64,000 bases of DNA from Comamonas halotolerans. Lineage in GTDB: Bacteria; Pseudomonadota; Gammaproteobacteria; Burkholderiales; Burkholderiaceae_C. Below, one piece after another: positions 9,630 to 19,067 of this stretch. Under the pieces are notes generated by a model. That model was not told where the DNA came from. It was given only the letters and a program-made list of their open reading frames with translations, and did no database searches. Each line of letters opens with the position of its first letter. The stretch's first letter is position 1. Location: NCBI RefSeq assembly GCF_030162935.1, contig NZ_JASAUZ010000001.1, positions 656,186 to 720,185 of the forward strand, read 5' to 3'. The translations under genes and the position numbers were made by a program.

Positions 9630-11045
9630 TCAGTGAGGCTTGAAAGTCACACGATCAGGCACAGCCTTGGGCGTACCCAACTGGCTCCACCAAGGCATCA
9701 GCAAGAAGAAGCCAAAGTAAAACAAGGTGCCCACTTGCGAGACGCGCTCACCAATCGGCGATGGAGGTTGAACACCCAGATAACCCAGGATCAGGAAATT
9801 CACCACAAACACCGCGTACATATACTTGTGCCAGCTTGGGCGGTAGCGGATGGACTTCACAGGGCTCATATCCAGCCATGGCAGCGCAAACAAAATCACC
9901 ACCGCACCGCCCATCACCACAACGCCCCAGAATTTGGCGTCAATGGCCATCATCAGCGCCACAACAACAGCTGCAGCACCCACAATCACCAGCTTGAACA
10001 AGCCAGCCAGCTTGGACTTGAAAACCCCAAACAGTGCAGCCAACACCACACAGGCAATCAGCGCGTACATCATCTCACTGGTGATTGCACGCAGCATGGA
10101 GTAAAACGGCGTGAAGTACCACACAGGCGCAATGTGCAAAGGCGTCTTCAGCGGATCGGCAGGAATGAAGTTGTTGTATTCCAGGAAGTAGCCGCCGAAC
10201 TCAGGCGCAAAGAACACAACAGCCGAGAACAGAAACAGGAACACGGCCACACCAAAGATATCGTGCACGGTGTAGTAGGGATGGAAGGGAATTCCGTCCA
10301 GAGGATTGCCGTTTGCATCCTTGGGAGCGTTAGGCGCCTTGATTTCCACACCATCGGGATTGTTGGAGCCCACATCGTGCAAAGCCAGCAAGTGCGCGAC
10401 CACCAGGCCTAGCAGCACCAGAGGCACAGCGATCACGTGGAAGCTGAAGAAGCGGTTCAGCGTCGCATCACCCACCACATAGTCACCGCGAATCAGCAGC
10501 GCCAGATCAGGCCCAACGAAAGGTACCGCAGCAAACAGGTTCACGATCACCTGCGCGCCCCAGTAAGACATCTGCCCCCAAGGCAGCAAATAGCCCATGA
10601 AAGCTTCCGCCATCAGCGCCAGGAAAATTGCACAACCGAAGATCCAGACAAGTTCACGCGGTTTGCGGTAGGAACCATACAGAAGACCTCGGAACATGTG
10701 CAAATACACCACCACAAAGAACGCTGATGCGCCTGTGGAGTGCATATAGCGGATCAGCCAGCCCCACGGCACATCACGCATGATGTATTCCACCGAGGCG
10801 AATGCTTTTTCCGCATCAGGTTTGTAGTGCATGACCAGAAAAATGCCGGTCACGATCTGGATCACCAGCACCAATAGCGCCAGTGAGCCGAAGATGTACC
10901 AGAAGTTAAAGTTCTTCGGAGCGTAGTACTCCGACATGTGAACCTTGTATGCCGAGAATGCCGTAGGAAAGCGGTTCTCGAACCAGTTCGTCACCTTGGC
11001 ACCAGTCGGTGCGTTCGGGTCGATGTCTTTGAATTCGTGGGCCAT
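9630..11045 (-). CDS. petB: Cytochrome b of the bc1 complex
   Basis: The 471-residue integral membrane subunit of the quinol:cytochrome c oxidoreductase, with two b haems and the Qo and Qi sites. The Qo-site motif PEFGGYF (a PEWY-type loop) is visible, along with HSTGASAFFVVVYLHMFRG and SFHVIAVPLVLLGLVVAHL, which carry the paired histidine haem ligands. It is somewhat longer than the mitochondrial form, because of C-terminal helices usual in betaproteobacteria. It is the middle gene of petABC. Confidence 0.96.
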   Translation of the reverse strand: MAHEFKDIDPNAPTGAKVTNWFENRFPTAFSAYKVHMSEYYAPKNFNFWYIFGSLALLVLVIQIVTGIFLVMHYKPDAEKAFASVEYIMRDVPWGWLIRYMHSTGASAFFVVVYLHMFRGLLYGSYRKPRELVWIFGCAIFLALMAEAFMGYLLPWGQMSYWGAQVIVNLFAAVPFVGPDLALLIRGDYVVGDATLNRFFSFHVIAVPLVLLGLVVAHLLALHDVGSNNPDGVEIKAPNAPKDANGNPLDGIPFHPYYTVHDIFGVAVFLFLFSAVVFFAPEFGGYFLEYNNFIPADPLKTPLHIAPVWYFTPFYSMLRAITSEMMYALIACVVLAALFGVFKSKLAGLFKLVIVGAAAVVVALMMAIDAKFWGVVVMGGAVVILFALPWLDMSPVKSIRYRPSWHKYMYAVFVVNFLILGYLGVQPPSPIGERVSQVGTLFYFGFFLLMPWWSQLGTPKAVPDRVTFKPH

Positions 11046-11060
11046 GTCGTTTTAACTCCC

Positions 11061-11657
11061 TCAAGCCTTATCTTCACCAATCAGGAGTTTCGTCTCCGTC
11101 AGGTACATATGCGGTGGGACCTCCAGATTGTCTGGAGCAGGCTTGTTTTTGAAGACACGGCCAGCCATATCGAAGGTGGAGCCGTGGCATGGGCAAAAGA
11201 AACCACCTTTCCAGTCGGCCGGCAGGGAAGGCTGAGCGCCTGTCTGGAACTTGTCGGAAGGAGAGCAGCCCAAGTGCGTGCAGATGCCAACACAGACCAA
11301 CACTTCTGGCTTGATGGAACGCCACGTATTGCGCGCGTATTCAGGTGTGAATTCCGCAGGGTTACGCTCCGAATTTGGATCGGCCAACTGACCATCCAAG
11401 CTGGACAGATCATCAAGTTGCTCTTTGGTGCGTTTGATGATCCAAACAGGCTTGCCGCGCCACTCGACGGTAAGTTTTTGGCCTGGTTCAAGGGCAGAGA
11501 TATCAACTTCCACCGCAGCACCCGCTGCCTTGGCCTTTTCAGAAGGCTGGAAGGTGCTGACAAAAGGGACAGCGGCAGCCACGCCGCCTACCGCGCCAGC
11601 ACACGCAGACGTGATGATCCACGTCCGTTTGCTGGAGTCGACAGGTGTTTCACTCAT
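11061..11657 (-). CDS. petA: Rieske iron-sulfur subunit of the bc1 complex
   Basis: The 198-residue Rieske protein carries a [2Fe-2S] cluster bound by the two boxes CTHLGC and CPCHGS. The N-terminus, SSKRTWIITSACAGAVGG, is a membrane anchor with a lysine-arginine variant of the twin-arginine motif, as is usual for Rieske proteins exported by Tat. I start at MSETPVDS, preceded by GAGGATCCCC; longer frames extend into the promoter region. It is the first gene of petABC. Confidence 0.95.
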   Translation of the reverse strand: MSETPVDSSKRTWIITSACAGAVGGVAAAVPFVSTFQPSEKAKAAGAAVEVDISALEPGQKLTVEWRGKPVWIIKRTKEQLDDLSSLDGQLADPNSERNPAEFTPEYARNTWRSIKPEVLVCVGICTHLGCSPSDKFQTGAQPSLPADWKGGFFCPCHGSTFDMAGRVFKNKPAPDNLEVPPHMYLTETKLLIGEDKA

Positions 11658-11703
11658 GGGGATCCTCGACAAAAACATCGCTAGGTATAAGGACAATCGA
11701 GAA

Positions 11704-11733
11704 ATTGTAGCGGAGCGTAATTCAGTAATCCAA
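11704..11733 (-). promoter_or_regulatory. Predicted sigma-70 promoter of petABC
   Basis: On the minus strand TTGGAT (11728–11733) and TACAAT (11704–11709) are separated by 18 bases, about 47 bases before the petA start. It is a pattern match only. Confidence 0.45.
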
Positions 11734-11806
11734 GCACGCGTCTGACACGCTTCTTGCGTTAGATCACGCAATATGCCGTATCTCAATGAAAGTTTGGAGT
11801 GGGTTT

Positions 11807-12235
11807 ATGGGAATGATGCAGGAATTCCGCGAGTTCGCGGTCAAGGGCAATGTCATCGACTTGGCGGTCGGTGTCATCATTGGCGGAGCCTTCGGCAAGA
11901 TCGTCGATTCGGTCGTGAAAGACCTGATCATGCCGGTTGTAGGCATGGTGTTTGGCAAGCTCGATTTCTCGAACCTGTTTGTAGTTTTGGGTGAGATTCC
12001 TGCTGGCACACCACGTACTTTGGCTGCCCTCCAGGAAGCCGGGGTGCCGGTTTTTGCCTATGGTAACTTTATTACCGTCGCAGTGAATTTCATCATCCTG
12101 GCCTTCATCATTTTCATAATGATCAAGCAAATCAATCGTTTGAAGCGCGAAGCTCCCCCTGCAGCTCCTGCGCCAGAAGTCACACCAGAAGAAGTGCTGC
12201 TATTGCGTGAAATTCGCGATCAATTGCGCCGTTGA
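11807..12235 (+). CDS. mscL: Large-conductance mechanosensitive channel MscL
   Basis: MscL (142 residues) forms a homopentameric tension-gated pore that releases solutes on hypo-osmotic shock. The signature [22 protein letters not shown] of TM1 (cut here to [17 protein letters not shown]) is followed by a periplasmic loop, TM2 (FIIVAF-like region at about residues 86–106) and a C-terminal helix bundle ending in [13 protein letters not shown]. The start at the ATG of MGMMQEF follows GGAGTGG by 4 bases; an ATG 21 bases upstream has no such site. It is divergent from petA. Confidence 0.95.
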   Translation: MGMMQEFREFAVKGNVIDLAVGVIIGGAFGKIVDSVVKDLIMPVVGMVFGKLDFSNLFVVLGEIPAGTPRTLAALQEAGVPVFAYGNFITVAVNFIILAFIIFIMIKQINRLKREAPPAAPAPEVTPEEVLLLREIRDQLRR

Positions 12236-12287
12236 TTCAGTCTGCTCTGCAGGAGCGACGCAGCATCAGGCCGCCAGATTTTTTTTG

Positions 12288-12315
12288 AGGCCGCACCACA
12301 TGGTGCGGCCTTTGT
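12288..12315 (+). terminator. Intrinsic terminator of mscL
   Basis: The stem AGGCCGCACCA–TGGTGCGGCCT is followed by TTGTGTT, 53 bases after mscL and just before the convergent pdxA stop. Confidence 0.7.
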
Positions 12316-12317
12316 GT

Positions 12318-13361
12318 TCAATACGGCAGTGATAGCTGCCGAGCCATCCGCACCGCTTCAATAAAACTCGACGCATCGGCTATACCCTGCCCCGCGACAT
12401 CAAAAGCTGTACCGTGATCTGGACTGGTTCGTACCAGCGGTAAACCCAAGGTCACATTCACCCCTTGCTCAACACCCAAATATTTGATCGGTATCAACCC
12501 TTGGTCGTGGTACATCGCCAACACCACGTCGAATTCCCCTGCATGATCATCAACATCTCTTGCGCGCATAAAGATAGTGTCGGGCGGAAATGGACCTTTT
12601 GCATGAATACCTTGCGCCTGCGCTGCCGCTACAGCAGGTGCGATGATTTCCTGCTCTTCCCAACCGAACAACCCACCTTCTCCCGCATGGGGATTCAATC
12701 CAGCCACACCAATACAGGGCGAGCGCCCAAGCATGCGCTGCAAGGCTTCATGTGTAATGCGCAAAGTTTGGAGAATATTCTCCTGCGTCACCAACTCAAT
12801 GGCCCTGCGCAATGGCACATGAATGCTCACCAATACCGTGCGCAGCTGGTTGTTTGCGAGCATCATGCGCACCGGCATGTCTGACAGGGCGACTCCCGCA
12901 TGCTGCGCCGCCTCCGCCTGCAGCAGTTCAGTATGACCAGGAAAGGTCACGCCCGCCGCATGCAACGCTTCCTTGTGCAGCGGCGCAGTCACCAACGCAG
13001 CGATTTCTCCGCGCAACGCTGCACGTGCAGCCCATTGCACACTCAAGGCGGCGCCACGTCCTGCATCTGCGCTGATGCGTCCCCAGGGCGATGGGGCAGG
13101 CATATCTGCTAATTGCAGCACCGGTATGCAGCGAAGTGGCACTTTCCAAGCCTCTTCGGGCGACGCGATGACAGCCACGGGAAGATGGGCACTACCCTCC
13201 TTCAAGATAGCCTGCGCTGCACGGCGCATGACAGCCAGATCTCCGGCCACGAAGCAGCCTCGCATCAGAGCAGCTTCTGAGCGGAACGCCTTGGCAATGA
13301 TTTCAGGCCCAATGCCTGCACTGTCACCCTGGGTGATTGCAATGGCTTTTTGTGGTTGCAT
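12318..13361 (-). CDS. pdxA: 4-hydroxythreonine-4-phosphate dehydrogenase PdxA
   Basis: PdxA (347 residues) oxidises 4-phospho-hydroxy-threonine in the DXP-dependent pyridoxal phosphate pathway. Family features include ITQGDSAGIGPEI at the N-terminus, the metal-binding histidines in FPGHTELL, and AMYHDQGLIPIKYLG and RTSPDHGTAFD near the end. The start at MQPQKAIAIT is preceded by AAAAGGA with 6 bases of spacing; the ATG 6 bases upstream sits too close to that site. It could be either PdxA or the PdxA2 group acting on sugar acids; the vitamin B6 assignment is favoured by the N-terminal GDSAGIGPE. Confidence 0.92.
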   Translation of the reverse strand: MQPQKAIAITQGDSAGIGPEIIAKAFRSEAALMRGCFVAGDLAVMRRAAQAILKEGSAHLPVAVIASPEEAWKVPLRCIPVLQLADMPAPSPWGRISADAGRGAALSVQWAARAALRGEIAALVTAPLHKEALHAAGVTFPGHTELLQAEAAQHAGVALSDMPVRMMLANNQLRTVLVSIHVPLRRAIELVTQENILQTLRITHEALQRMLGRSPCIGVAGLNPHAGEGGLFGWEEQEIIAPAVAAAQAQGIHAKGPFPPDTIFMRARDVDDHAGEFDVVLAMYHDQGLIPIKYLGVEQGVNVTLGLPLVRTSPDHGTAFDVAGQGIADASSFIEAVRMARQLSLPY

Positions 13362-13407
13362 ACCCATTCCTTTTATGCGGATACAGCTAGCACCCACAAG
13401 GCTTAAC

Positions 13408-14157
13408 TTATGCCGGATTATCGATTTCAATGAAGCGGTGCGTCAGCCCCAATTGCTGCGCCACATGTTCAACTACTGCTGGTGCACCATAACGCTCCGT
13501 CGCGTGATGACCTGCCGCAATGAATGTGCTCCCTGTCTCCCGTGCCAAATGTGCTTGAGGCTCTGAAATCTCCCCGGTGATATAGGCGTCCGCCCCTGCG
13601 GCCAAGGCGCTTTCAAAGAACCCCTGAGCGCCTCCCGTGCACCAGGCTACACGACGGATGGATCGATCCTCAGCGCCACTCACACAGGTGACACTGCGGC
13701 CCAAAACCTGCTGCACATAGGCTGCAAGTGCATCTGCATTCGCAAACTCACCGCTCCCTATCATGCCCAGTGCTTGCTCACCGAAAGTGGCATCAAATTG
13801 CAGCCCCAATCGGGCACCCAGTTGCGCGTTGTTGCCCAACTCTTGGTGCGCATCCAGTGGCAGGTGATAGGCAAACAAATTGATGTCATACGCCAGCAAC
13901 AAGCGAATGCGCTCTTTCATCCAGCCGGTGATACGGCCATCCATACCCCGCCAAAAAAGACCGTGGTGCACAAAAATGGCATCCGCCTTGTCAGCAATGG
14001 CCGCCTCGATCAAGGCACGGCTTGCCGTGACACCGCTGACAATGTGGCGAATTTCGGCCTTACCCTCTACTTGCAGACCATTAGGTCCGTAGTCTTTGAA
14101 ACGCTCGGGCTGCAGCAGGCCATCGAAATGAGAGAGAAGATCTTGTCGCTGAATCAT
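13408..14157 (-). CDS. Nif3-like dinuclear metal-centre hexameric protein
   Basis: A 249-residue NIF3/YbgI-family protein. The family forms toroidal hexamers with a two-metal site and is widely conserved, but its substrate is not established; it is often misannotated as GTP cyclohydrolase I type 2. Metal ligands are seen in VHHGLFW and in GHHATERYG. I choose the start at MIQRQDLL; the longer frame adds 29 residues of unrelated sequence. In related genomes the gene sits near the S1C protease and pet genes, as here, though an MFS gene separates them. Confidence 0.9.
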   Translation of the reverse strand: MIQRQDLLSHFDGLLQPERFKDYGPNGLQVEGKAEIRHIVSGVTASRALIEAAIADKADAIFVHHGLFWRGMDGRITGWMKERIRLLLAYDINLFAYHLPLDAHQELGNNAQLGARLGLQFDATFGEQALGMIGSGEFANADALAAYVQQVLGRSVTCVSGAEDRSIRRVAWCTGGAQGFFESALAAGADAYITGEISEPQAHLARETGSTFIAAGHHATERYGAPAVVEHVAQQLGLTHRFIEIDNPA

Positions 14158-14207
14158 ATAGTTTGTGATTGTGCCAAGCAGGTCACATCCATAAAGTATG
14201 CAGGCAC

Positions 14208-14234
14208 AAAAAAGGGAAGCTGCAGCTCCCCTTT
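14208..14234 (-). terminator. Intrinsic terminator of the MFS gene
   Basis: On the minus strand the stem AAGGGGAGCT–GC–AGCTTCCCTT runs into TTTTG, 22 bases after the transporter stop. Confidence 0.8.
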
Positions 14235-14255
14235 GTCGGCGCAATCAAACAATGA

Positions 14256-15584
14256 TCAGCCTTGGATTTTCGGTGTCCAGCCACGAGATGCCATGGGCCA
14301 GAAGAAGCCGATGGCTGCCCCCAGCACACCCATGGCGGCCACGTAATGCGCAGGAGCCATTACATCCACTTGCTGCCATACAGAAACCAGCATGGGAGTC
14401 AGACCGCCGAATACCGCGTAAGCCATGTTGTACGCAAAAGACAGACCGGTAAAACGAACGGCAACCGGGAATGCGCGTACACCCACGATGGGCAGCAGCG
14501 AAATGGACCCTACAAAAAATCCTACCAGCGCATAGCGAGCGACCAGAGTTTCTTGACCGGGCAAACCGAGGTAGAAGATATAGGCCGTCACCGTCATCCC
14601 TCCCCAGCCCAGCACCATGGTCCACTTCGTGCCGATCTTGTCATTCAGCCACCCCCAGAACACGCAACCCAGGGTCAGCGTCACCGTCGCTACAGCGTTG
14701 GCCGTCATAGCTTCTGCCGGTGCGATCTGGAAAACCTTCTGCAAATAGGATGGGGTGAACAAAACCACCACCACCACAGCTGTGGAGAGAACCCAGGTCA
14801 TCAACGCAACCAGCCAGCAAGCCTGTTTGTGTTCACGCAAGATGGTCTTGATGGGCAACTCCGCGTCTGCAGCTTTGCGTTTTTGCAGGTCTTGGAACAA
14901 GGGAGTTTCATGCAGAAAGCGACGCAGGTAGACCGACACCAGACCCAGCACACCACCAACGATGAAAGGCATGCGCCAAGCCCAGTCATGAATCTCCGCC
15001 TGGGTGTAATTGCTATTGAGCCACACGCCAAAAATGGAGCCCAGGAAAATCCCTCCGGTGATGCCTGAAGTCAGCGTACCAATGGCCAGCCCATAGTTCT
15101 TTGCTGGCGAGTGCTCGGCCACAAACACCCATGCTCCCGGCATTTCTCCACCGATTGCAGCGCCTTGCAACACACGCATGAGCAACAACAAAATTGGGGC
15201 GGCAATACCAATGGTGGCATAGGTCGGCAGCAGACCGATGACCAAAGTAGGCACTGCCATCAGGAAGATGGACAGCGTAAACATCTTCTTGCGGCCAATT
15301 TTGTCGCCATAGTGGGCGATGATGATGCCGCCCAATGGACGCGCCAGATAACCTGCAGCGAAAATCCCCAAGGTTTGCAGCTGGCGCAGCCAGTCCGGCA
15401 TGTCTGCAGGGAAAAACAAGGTGCCAATCACATTGGCAAAGAATACGAAAACGACGAAGTCGTAGAACTCCAGCGTGCCGCCCAAAGCAGACAGGCTGAG
15501 AGTTTTGTAATCATCCCGATTCAAGGGACGATGGTGTGCTCCGCCCGCCACTTGGTGGGCTTGTGCATTGGGATGCTTACTCAT
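14256..15584 (-). CDS. MFS transporter, metabolite:H+ symporter (MHS) type
   Basis: A 442-residue inner-membrane transporter with about 12 membrane segments. The N-terminal SLSALGGTLEFYDFVVFVFF and the loop motif ARPLGGIIIAHYGDKIGRKKMF are typical of the MHS family, which moves organic acids, betaine or proline with protons. The substrate cannot be told from sequence. The start at MSKHPNAQ follows GGAAAGACAACCC; an upstream in-frame ATG would add 85 residues of non-membrane sequence. The gene looks inserted between the Nif3 gene and the S1C protease gene. A predicted promoter with an inverted repeat lies about 190 bases upstream. Confidence 0.88.
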   Translation of the reverse strand: MSKHPNAQAHQVAGGAHHRPLNRDDYKTLSLSALGGTLEFYDFVVFVFFANVIGTLFFPADMPDWLRQLQTLGIFAAGYLARPLGGIIIAHYGDKIGRKKMFTLSIFLMAVPTLVIGLLPTYATIGIAAPILLLLMRVLQGAAIGGEMPGAWVFVAEHSPAKNYGLAIGTLTSGITGGIFLGSIFGVWLNSNYTQAEIHDWAWRMPFIVGGVLGLVSVYLRRFLHETPLFQDLQKRKAADAELPIKTILREHKQACWLVALMTWVLSTAVVVVVLFTPSYLQKVFQIAPAEAMTANAVATVTLTLGCVFWGWLNDKIGTKWTMVLGWGGMTVTAYIFYLGLPGQETLVARYALVGFFVGSISLLPIVGVRAFPVAVRFTGLSFAYNMAYAVFGGLTPMLVSVWQQVDVMAPAHYVAAMGVLGAAIGFFWPMASRGWTPKIQG

Positions 15585-15957
15585 TGGGTTGTCTTTCCAG
15601 TTACAAGAGGTCAGACAGCGCTTGAGCCGCGGCAACGGATAGAGATGCTTAAAGGCAAGACTGGACTGTTCTTCTGGCTTCCACGGTAATGGGGCTTTTG
15701 TATTTCTTGTTCCTGGCGGGTGAGCTTGGACAAGAGCGAACACAGTGTGGCGCAGTCGTTCCTTGATTCTAGGGTTAACACTTATAGGGTTTAAGCTAAA
15801 CATCGCAATCCACGATATGGTTTCGTGAAATAGATGCATCCCATCTCGTTACGCGATGACTTAATCACAGGCGCACAATGCATATCCCGACACCTGTCAA
15901 GACAGCGCATTTGCGCGTACGCTCTCCCTTTTCCTGCCCTCTTCTACTTCTTTTGCT
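15585..15957. promoter_or_regulatory. 373-base intergenic region with predicted MFS promoter and inverted repeat
   Basis: No gene is seen here. On the minus strand TTGCGA (15803–15808) and TATAAG (15781–15786) are spaced by 16 bases, which predicts a promoter for the MFS gene with a leader of about 190 bases. Directly behind the -35 is the inverted repeat CACGA-N7-TCGTG (15811–15827), placed where an activator would bind. Nothing convincing was seen for the plus-strand protease gene beyond a weak ribosome-binding context. Confidence 0.4.
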
Positions 15958-17106
15958 ATGAAGCGTTACTGGCTTTTGTTTTCCCAGGCAGTCACTGTGT
16001 TGCTGGCTGCTTACTTCATCGTGGCCACATTGCAGCCCAACTGGATCAAGCGTGGAGCCACCTATAGCCGCGCAGGAATCTCACTGCTTGAGGCCCCCTC
16101 CGAGCCTCGCACCGAATTTGCCCCAGGGAGCCTGTCTGGCGCCGCACAGAAAGCCATGCCAGCGGTGGTCAGCATCAACACCAGCAAGGAAGTTCGCAGC
16201 CCACGCAGCAACGACCCTTGGTTTCAGTTCTTCTTTGGGGATATTGGCCCGCAACAACAAACCGGACTGGGCAGCGGCGTGATTGTCAGCCCGGACGGCT
16301 ACATTCTCACCAACAACCACGTGGTTGAAGGAGCGGACCAGATTGAAGTCACACTGGCAGACAGCCGTGTCGCAGTTGCCCGCATCATTGGCACCGACCC
16401 TGAAACCGATTTGGCGGTCCTGAAAATTGAGATGGACAATCTGCCGGTCATCGTGCTGGGCAACTCCGATCACGCCTTGGTGGGCGATACGGTACTGGCA
16501 ATTGGCAATCCTTTTGGTGTTGGCCAGACAGTGACGAGCGGCATTGTGAGTGCTCTCGGCCGCAGTGAGTTGGGCATCAACACCTTTGAGAACTTTATTC
16601 AGACCGATGCAGCCATCAATCCCGGCAACTCGGGCGGTGCGTTGATTGATGTGGAAGGCAATCTGCTGGGCATCAATACCGCCATCTACTCCCGCTCTGG
16701 CGGCAGCATGGGCATTGGCTTTGCCATTCCAGTCTCCACCGCCAAGATCGTCATGGATGGTCTGGTCAAAGACGGCAAGGTCACGCGCGGCTGGATTGGC
16801 GTGGAACCCAATGAGCTGTCTCCTGAGTTGGCTGAAACCTTTGGCGTGCAAGCCAAGCAGGGCGTCATCATCACTGGCGTGCTGCAAGCCGGCCCTGCTG
16901 CCAAGGCGGGCATGTTGCCTGGAGATGTGATTGTGGAGGTTGATAGTCGCCAGGTCCGCAATGTTGCTGAAATGATGACAGCCGTTGCATCCTTGCAGCC
17001 CGGAACCAGCGCAACCTTCAGTGTGCAGCGGGGAGCAGAGAATCTGACCCTCAACATCACCCCATCCGCTCGTCCTGCGCCCCAGCGCATGCGCCAGCCA
17101 CGTTAA
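15958..17106 (+). CDS. S1C (DegS/HtrA-like) periplasmic serine protease
   Basis: A 382-residue trypsin-like protease with one N-terminal membrane anchor (about residues 5–24) and one PDZ domain, the DegS architecture. The catalytic triad is visible: H121 in TNNHVVEG, D151 in ETDLAVLKI and S225 in NPGNSGGALI. The PDZ domain covers roughly 270–370 (GVIITGVLQAGPAAKAGMLPGD). DegS starts the sigma-E envelope-stress cascade by cutting RseA; whether this protein does so is inference. It is followed by a terminator shared with tatC. Confidence 0.92.
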   Translation: MKRYWLLFSQAVTVLLAAYFIVATLQPNWIKRGATYSRAGISLLEAPSEPRTEFAPGSLSGAAQKAMPAVVSINTSKEVRSPRSNDPWFQFFFGDIGPQQQTGLGSGVIVSPDGYILTNNHVVEGADQIEVTLADSRVAVARIIGTDPETDLAVLKIEMDNLPVIVLGNSDHALVGDTVLAIGNPFGVGQTVTSGIVSALGRSELGINTFENFIQTDAAINPGNSGGALIDVEGNLLGINTAIYSRSGGSMGIGFAIPVSTAKIVMDGLVKDGKVTRGWIGVEPNELSPELAETFGVQAKQGVIITGVLQAGPAAKAGMLPGDVIVEVDSRQVRNVAEMMTAVASLQPGTSATFSVQRGAENLTLNITPSARPAPQRMRQPR

Positions 17107-17233
17107 TTCATTGGCACGTTTGCGTGCTCTAATGCTTGGCCAGGCCATGCCATCAACCGTTTCTTCATGGCCTGGCCAAACACCAAACAACTCCTGATGC
17201 ATTGTCCATGGCCATCCTGGAAGCAGGCAGAGC

Positions 17234-17279
17234 ATAAAAAATCCCGCAGACCACATGTGGATCGGCGGGATTTTTTTAT
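17234..17279. terminator. Bidirectional terminator between the S1C protease gene and tatC
   Basis: The stem ATAAAAAATCCCGC pairs with GCGGGATTTTTTTAT around a 17-base loop, and T-tracts are present on both strands. It serves the convergent genes. Confidence 0.9.
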
Positions 17280-17306
17280 GTCCCTGGGAGACTGGTTGAT
17301 GAAGAC

Positions 17307-18101
17307 TTAGACTTGGTCAGGCTCAGCTTCCTGATCTTCAGTTTTTTTGGAAGCCTTGGCAAACCAGCCCGCGCCAATGATGCCCACTTCATAAAGCAAG
17401 CACATGGGAATCGCCAGCGCCAACTGGGAGATCACATCTGGAGGCGTGACAACGGCAGCCACGATGAAGGCCAGCACCACGAAGTAACCACGGAAGCTTT
17501 TAAGCTTTTCCACCTCCACAATGCCAAAGCGGACCAGCAGCATCACCACGATCGGCACCTGAAATGCCAAGCCAAAAGCCAGATACAACGACAAAATAGC
17601 TTCTACATACGAGGCAATATCAGGTGTCGCAGCCACGCTCTCTGGCGTAAAGCCCTGGATAAAGCCAAACATCTTGTCCAACACAAAGAACTGCACAAAG
17701 GCAATACCGATGTAAGCCAGCACGCTGCCAAAAATGATCAATGGCAGAGCAAACTTCTTTTCATGCGAGTAAAGGCCTGGCGCCACGAAGGCCCAGAGCT
17801 GATACATGATCCATGGCAGCACCGCCAAGATGCCCACCATCATCAGCACCTTGAGTGGCACAAAAAATGGCGAGAACACGCCAACCGCAATCAGCTTGGC
17901 GTCAGGCGGCATATGCGCCTTGATGGGCTGCGCAATAAAGTCGATCAAGCCATTGGGGCCGGGCCAGATGGCCAGCACAGCCACCGCCACAGCAATGCCG
18001 TAAATGCAATACAGCAGCCGGTCACGCAGCTCCATGAGATGCTGCACAAAGGGCTGCTCAGAGCCGGCCAGCTCGTCGTCTTTGGTGGATTTGTCGGACA
18101 T
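17307..18101 (-). CDS. tatC: Sec-independent protein translocase TatC
   Basis: TatC (264 residues) is the six-helix receptor of the twin-arginine translocase and recognises the RR motif of folded substrates. The N-terminal HLMELRDRLLY and the conserved FAPLFYP-equivalent loop with PGLYSHEKKFALP are visible. It is the last gene of tatABC and is downstream of tatB by 93 bases. Confidence 0.96.
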   Translation of the reverse strand: MSDKSTKDDELAGSEQPFVQHLMELRDRLLYCIYGIAVAVAVLAIWPGPNGLIDFIAQPIKAHMPPDAKLIAVGVFSPFFVPLKVLMMVGILAVLPWIMYQLWAFVAPGLYSHEKKFALPLIIFGSVLAYIGIAFVQFFVLDKMFGFIQGFTPESVAATPDIASYVEAILSLYLAFGLAFQVPIVVMLLVRFGIVEVEKLKSFRGYFVVLAFIVAAVVTPPDVISQLALAIPMCLLYEVGIIGAGWFAKASKKTEDQEAEPDQV

Positions 18102-18194
18102 GGTCGAAAAAAGAACCGGGCCTTGCGGCCCTGCGGATCAAGAGAAAAACACCAGCGCAGCCTTTAATACAAAGCTTGGCACTGGCATCGCAAC

Positions 18195-18689
18195 TCAGCG
18201 CTTGGGTCTAAACCGAGCGACACGCGCAGCGCCCGATTGCACATGGGTGCGCACCCCTGCACGTGCCTTGTACCAGCGTGGCACAGCCCCCCGCTTGAGG
18301 CGGAAGTTCTTACCGGGATTTTTATAGGCAGGCGTGACAGCGCTGTAGCTGTCAAAGCTGTCGTAATCACTGGCCAGGGTACTGGAGCTGCTGTTGTAAG
18401 CCGACTCAAAATCGGTGGCTTCGCGCCAGTCTTTTTGAAAGTCGCTAGAAGCCGAGTGCACCGACTTCTCCACGTCACGCGCTGCAGTTTCCACCGACTC
18501 CTTCATCTTCTTGAGCTCATCGAGCTCCATGGAGCGGTTCACCTCAGCCTTGACATCAGACACATAACGCTGCGCCTTGCCAATCAGCGTACCTACGGTA
18601 CGTGCCACGCGTGGCAGCTTCTCTGGCCCGATGACCACCAGAGCTACCGCGCCAATGAGCGCCAGTTTCGAGATTCCGATATCAATCAT
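18195..18689 (-). CDS. tatB: Sec-independent protein translocase TatB
   Basis: TatB (164 residues) forms the receptor complex with TatC. It has a short N-terminal membrane helix ([21 protein letters not shown], residues about 3–20, quoted here only in part by its key VVIGPEKLP hinge), an amphipathic helix rich in K and E, and a long variable tail. The conserved glutamate and GPEKLP hinge match TatB rather than TatA. The tail is unusually basic at the end ([19 protein letters not shown]). Confidence 0.93.
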   Translation of the reverse strand: MIDIGISKLALIGAVALVVIGPEKLPRVARTVGTLIGKAQRYVSDVKAEVNRSMELDELKKMKESVETAARDVEKSVHSASSDFQKDWREATDFESAYNSSSSTLASDYDSFDSYSAVTPAYKNPGKNFRLKRGAVPRWYKARAGVRTHVQSGAARVARFRPKR

Positions 18690-18729
18690 GCCAACGCCCC
18701 TTGCAGGTGCTTGCTGCCATGCTCAACCA

Positions 18730-18963
18730 TCAGCTCTTTTGCTTGGCGTCAACGTCAATGGTGGTCTTGTCGGCCTTGGTCTGGTCCGCAACAGCAGTCT
18801 TTTCGGTGGCGGCGTCATCTGCCGTGCCATCCTTCATGCCATCCTTGAAGCCCTTCACTGCACTACCCAGATCGCCGCCCAAGTTTTTGAGCTTCTTGGT
18901 ACCGAACACCAAAACCACGATCAACAGCACAATCAGCCAGTGCCAGACGGAAAACGTTCCCAT
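18730..18963 (-). CDS. tatA: Sec-independent protein translocase TatA
   Basis: TatA (77 residues) assembles into the transport pore of the Tat system. The N-terminal helix begins [20 protein letters not shown], with the FGTKKL hinge, followed by an amphipathic helix ([19 protein letters not shown]) and a charged tail. It is the first gene of tatABC. Confidence 0.95.
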   Translation of the reverse strand: MGTFSVWHWLIVLLIVVLVFGTKKLKNLGGDLGSAVKGFKDGMKDGTADDAATEKTAVADQTKADKTTIDVDAKQKS

Positions 18964-19067
18964 GAGATTTCTCCTAACGAATACAGGTCATTTTAGACGG
19001 GAGACCGCAACATAGCGCCCGAGATGGCCTTATGTTTATGCAGCACACCCGGTATGTCAGCAAACTT

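Noticed and set aside
16081..17256. 391-codon open frame on the minus strand
   Set aside because: Antisense to the S1C protease gene, whose catalytic triad is complete. It also crosses the shared terminator.
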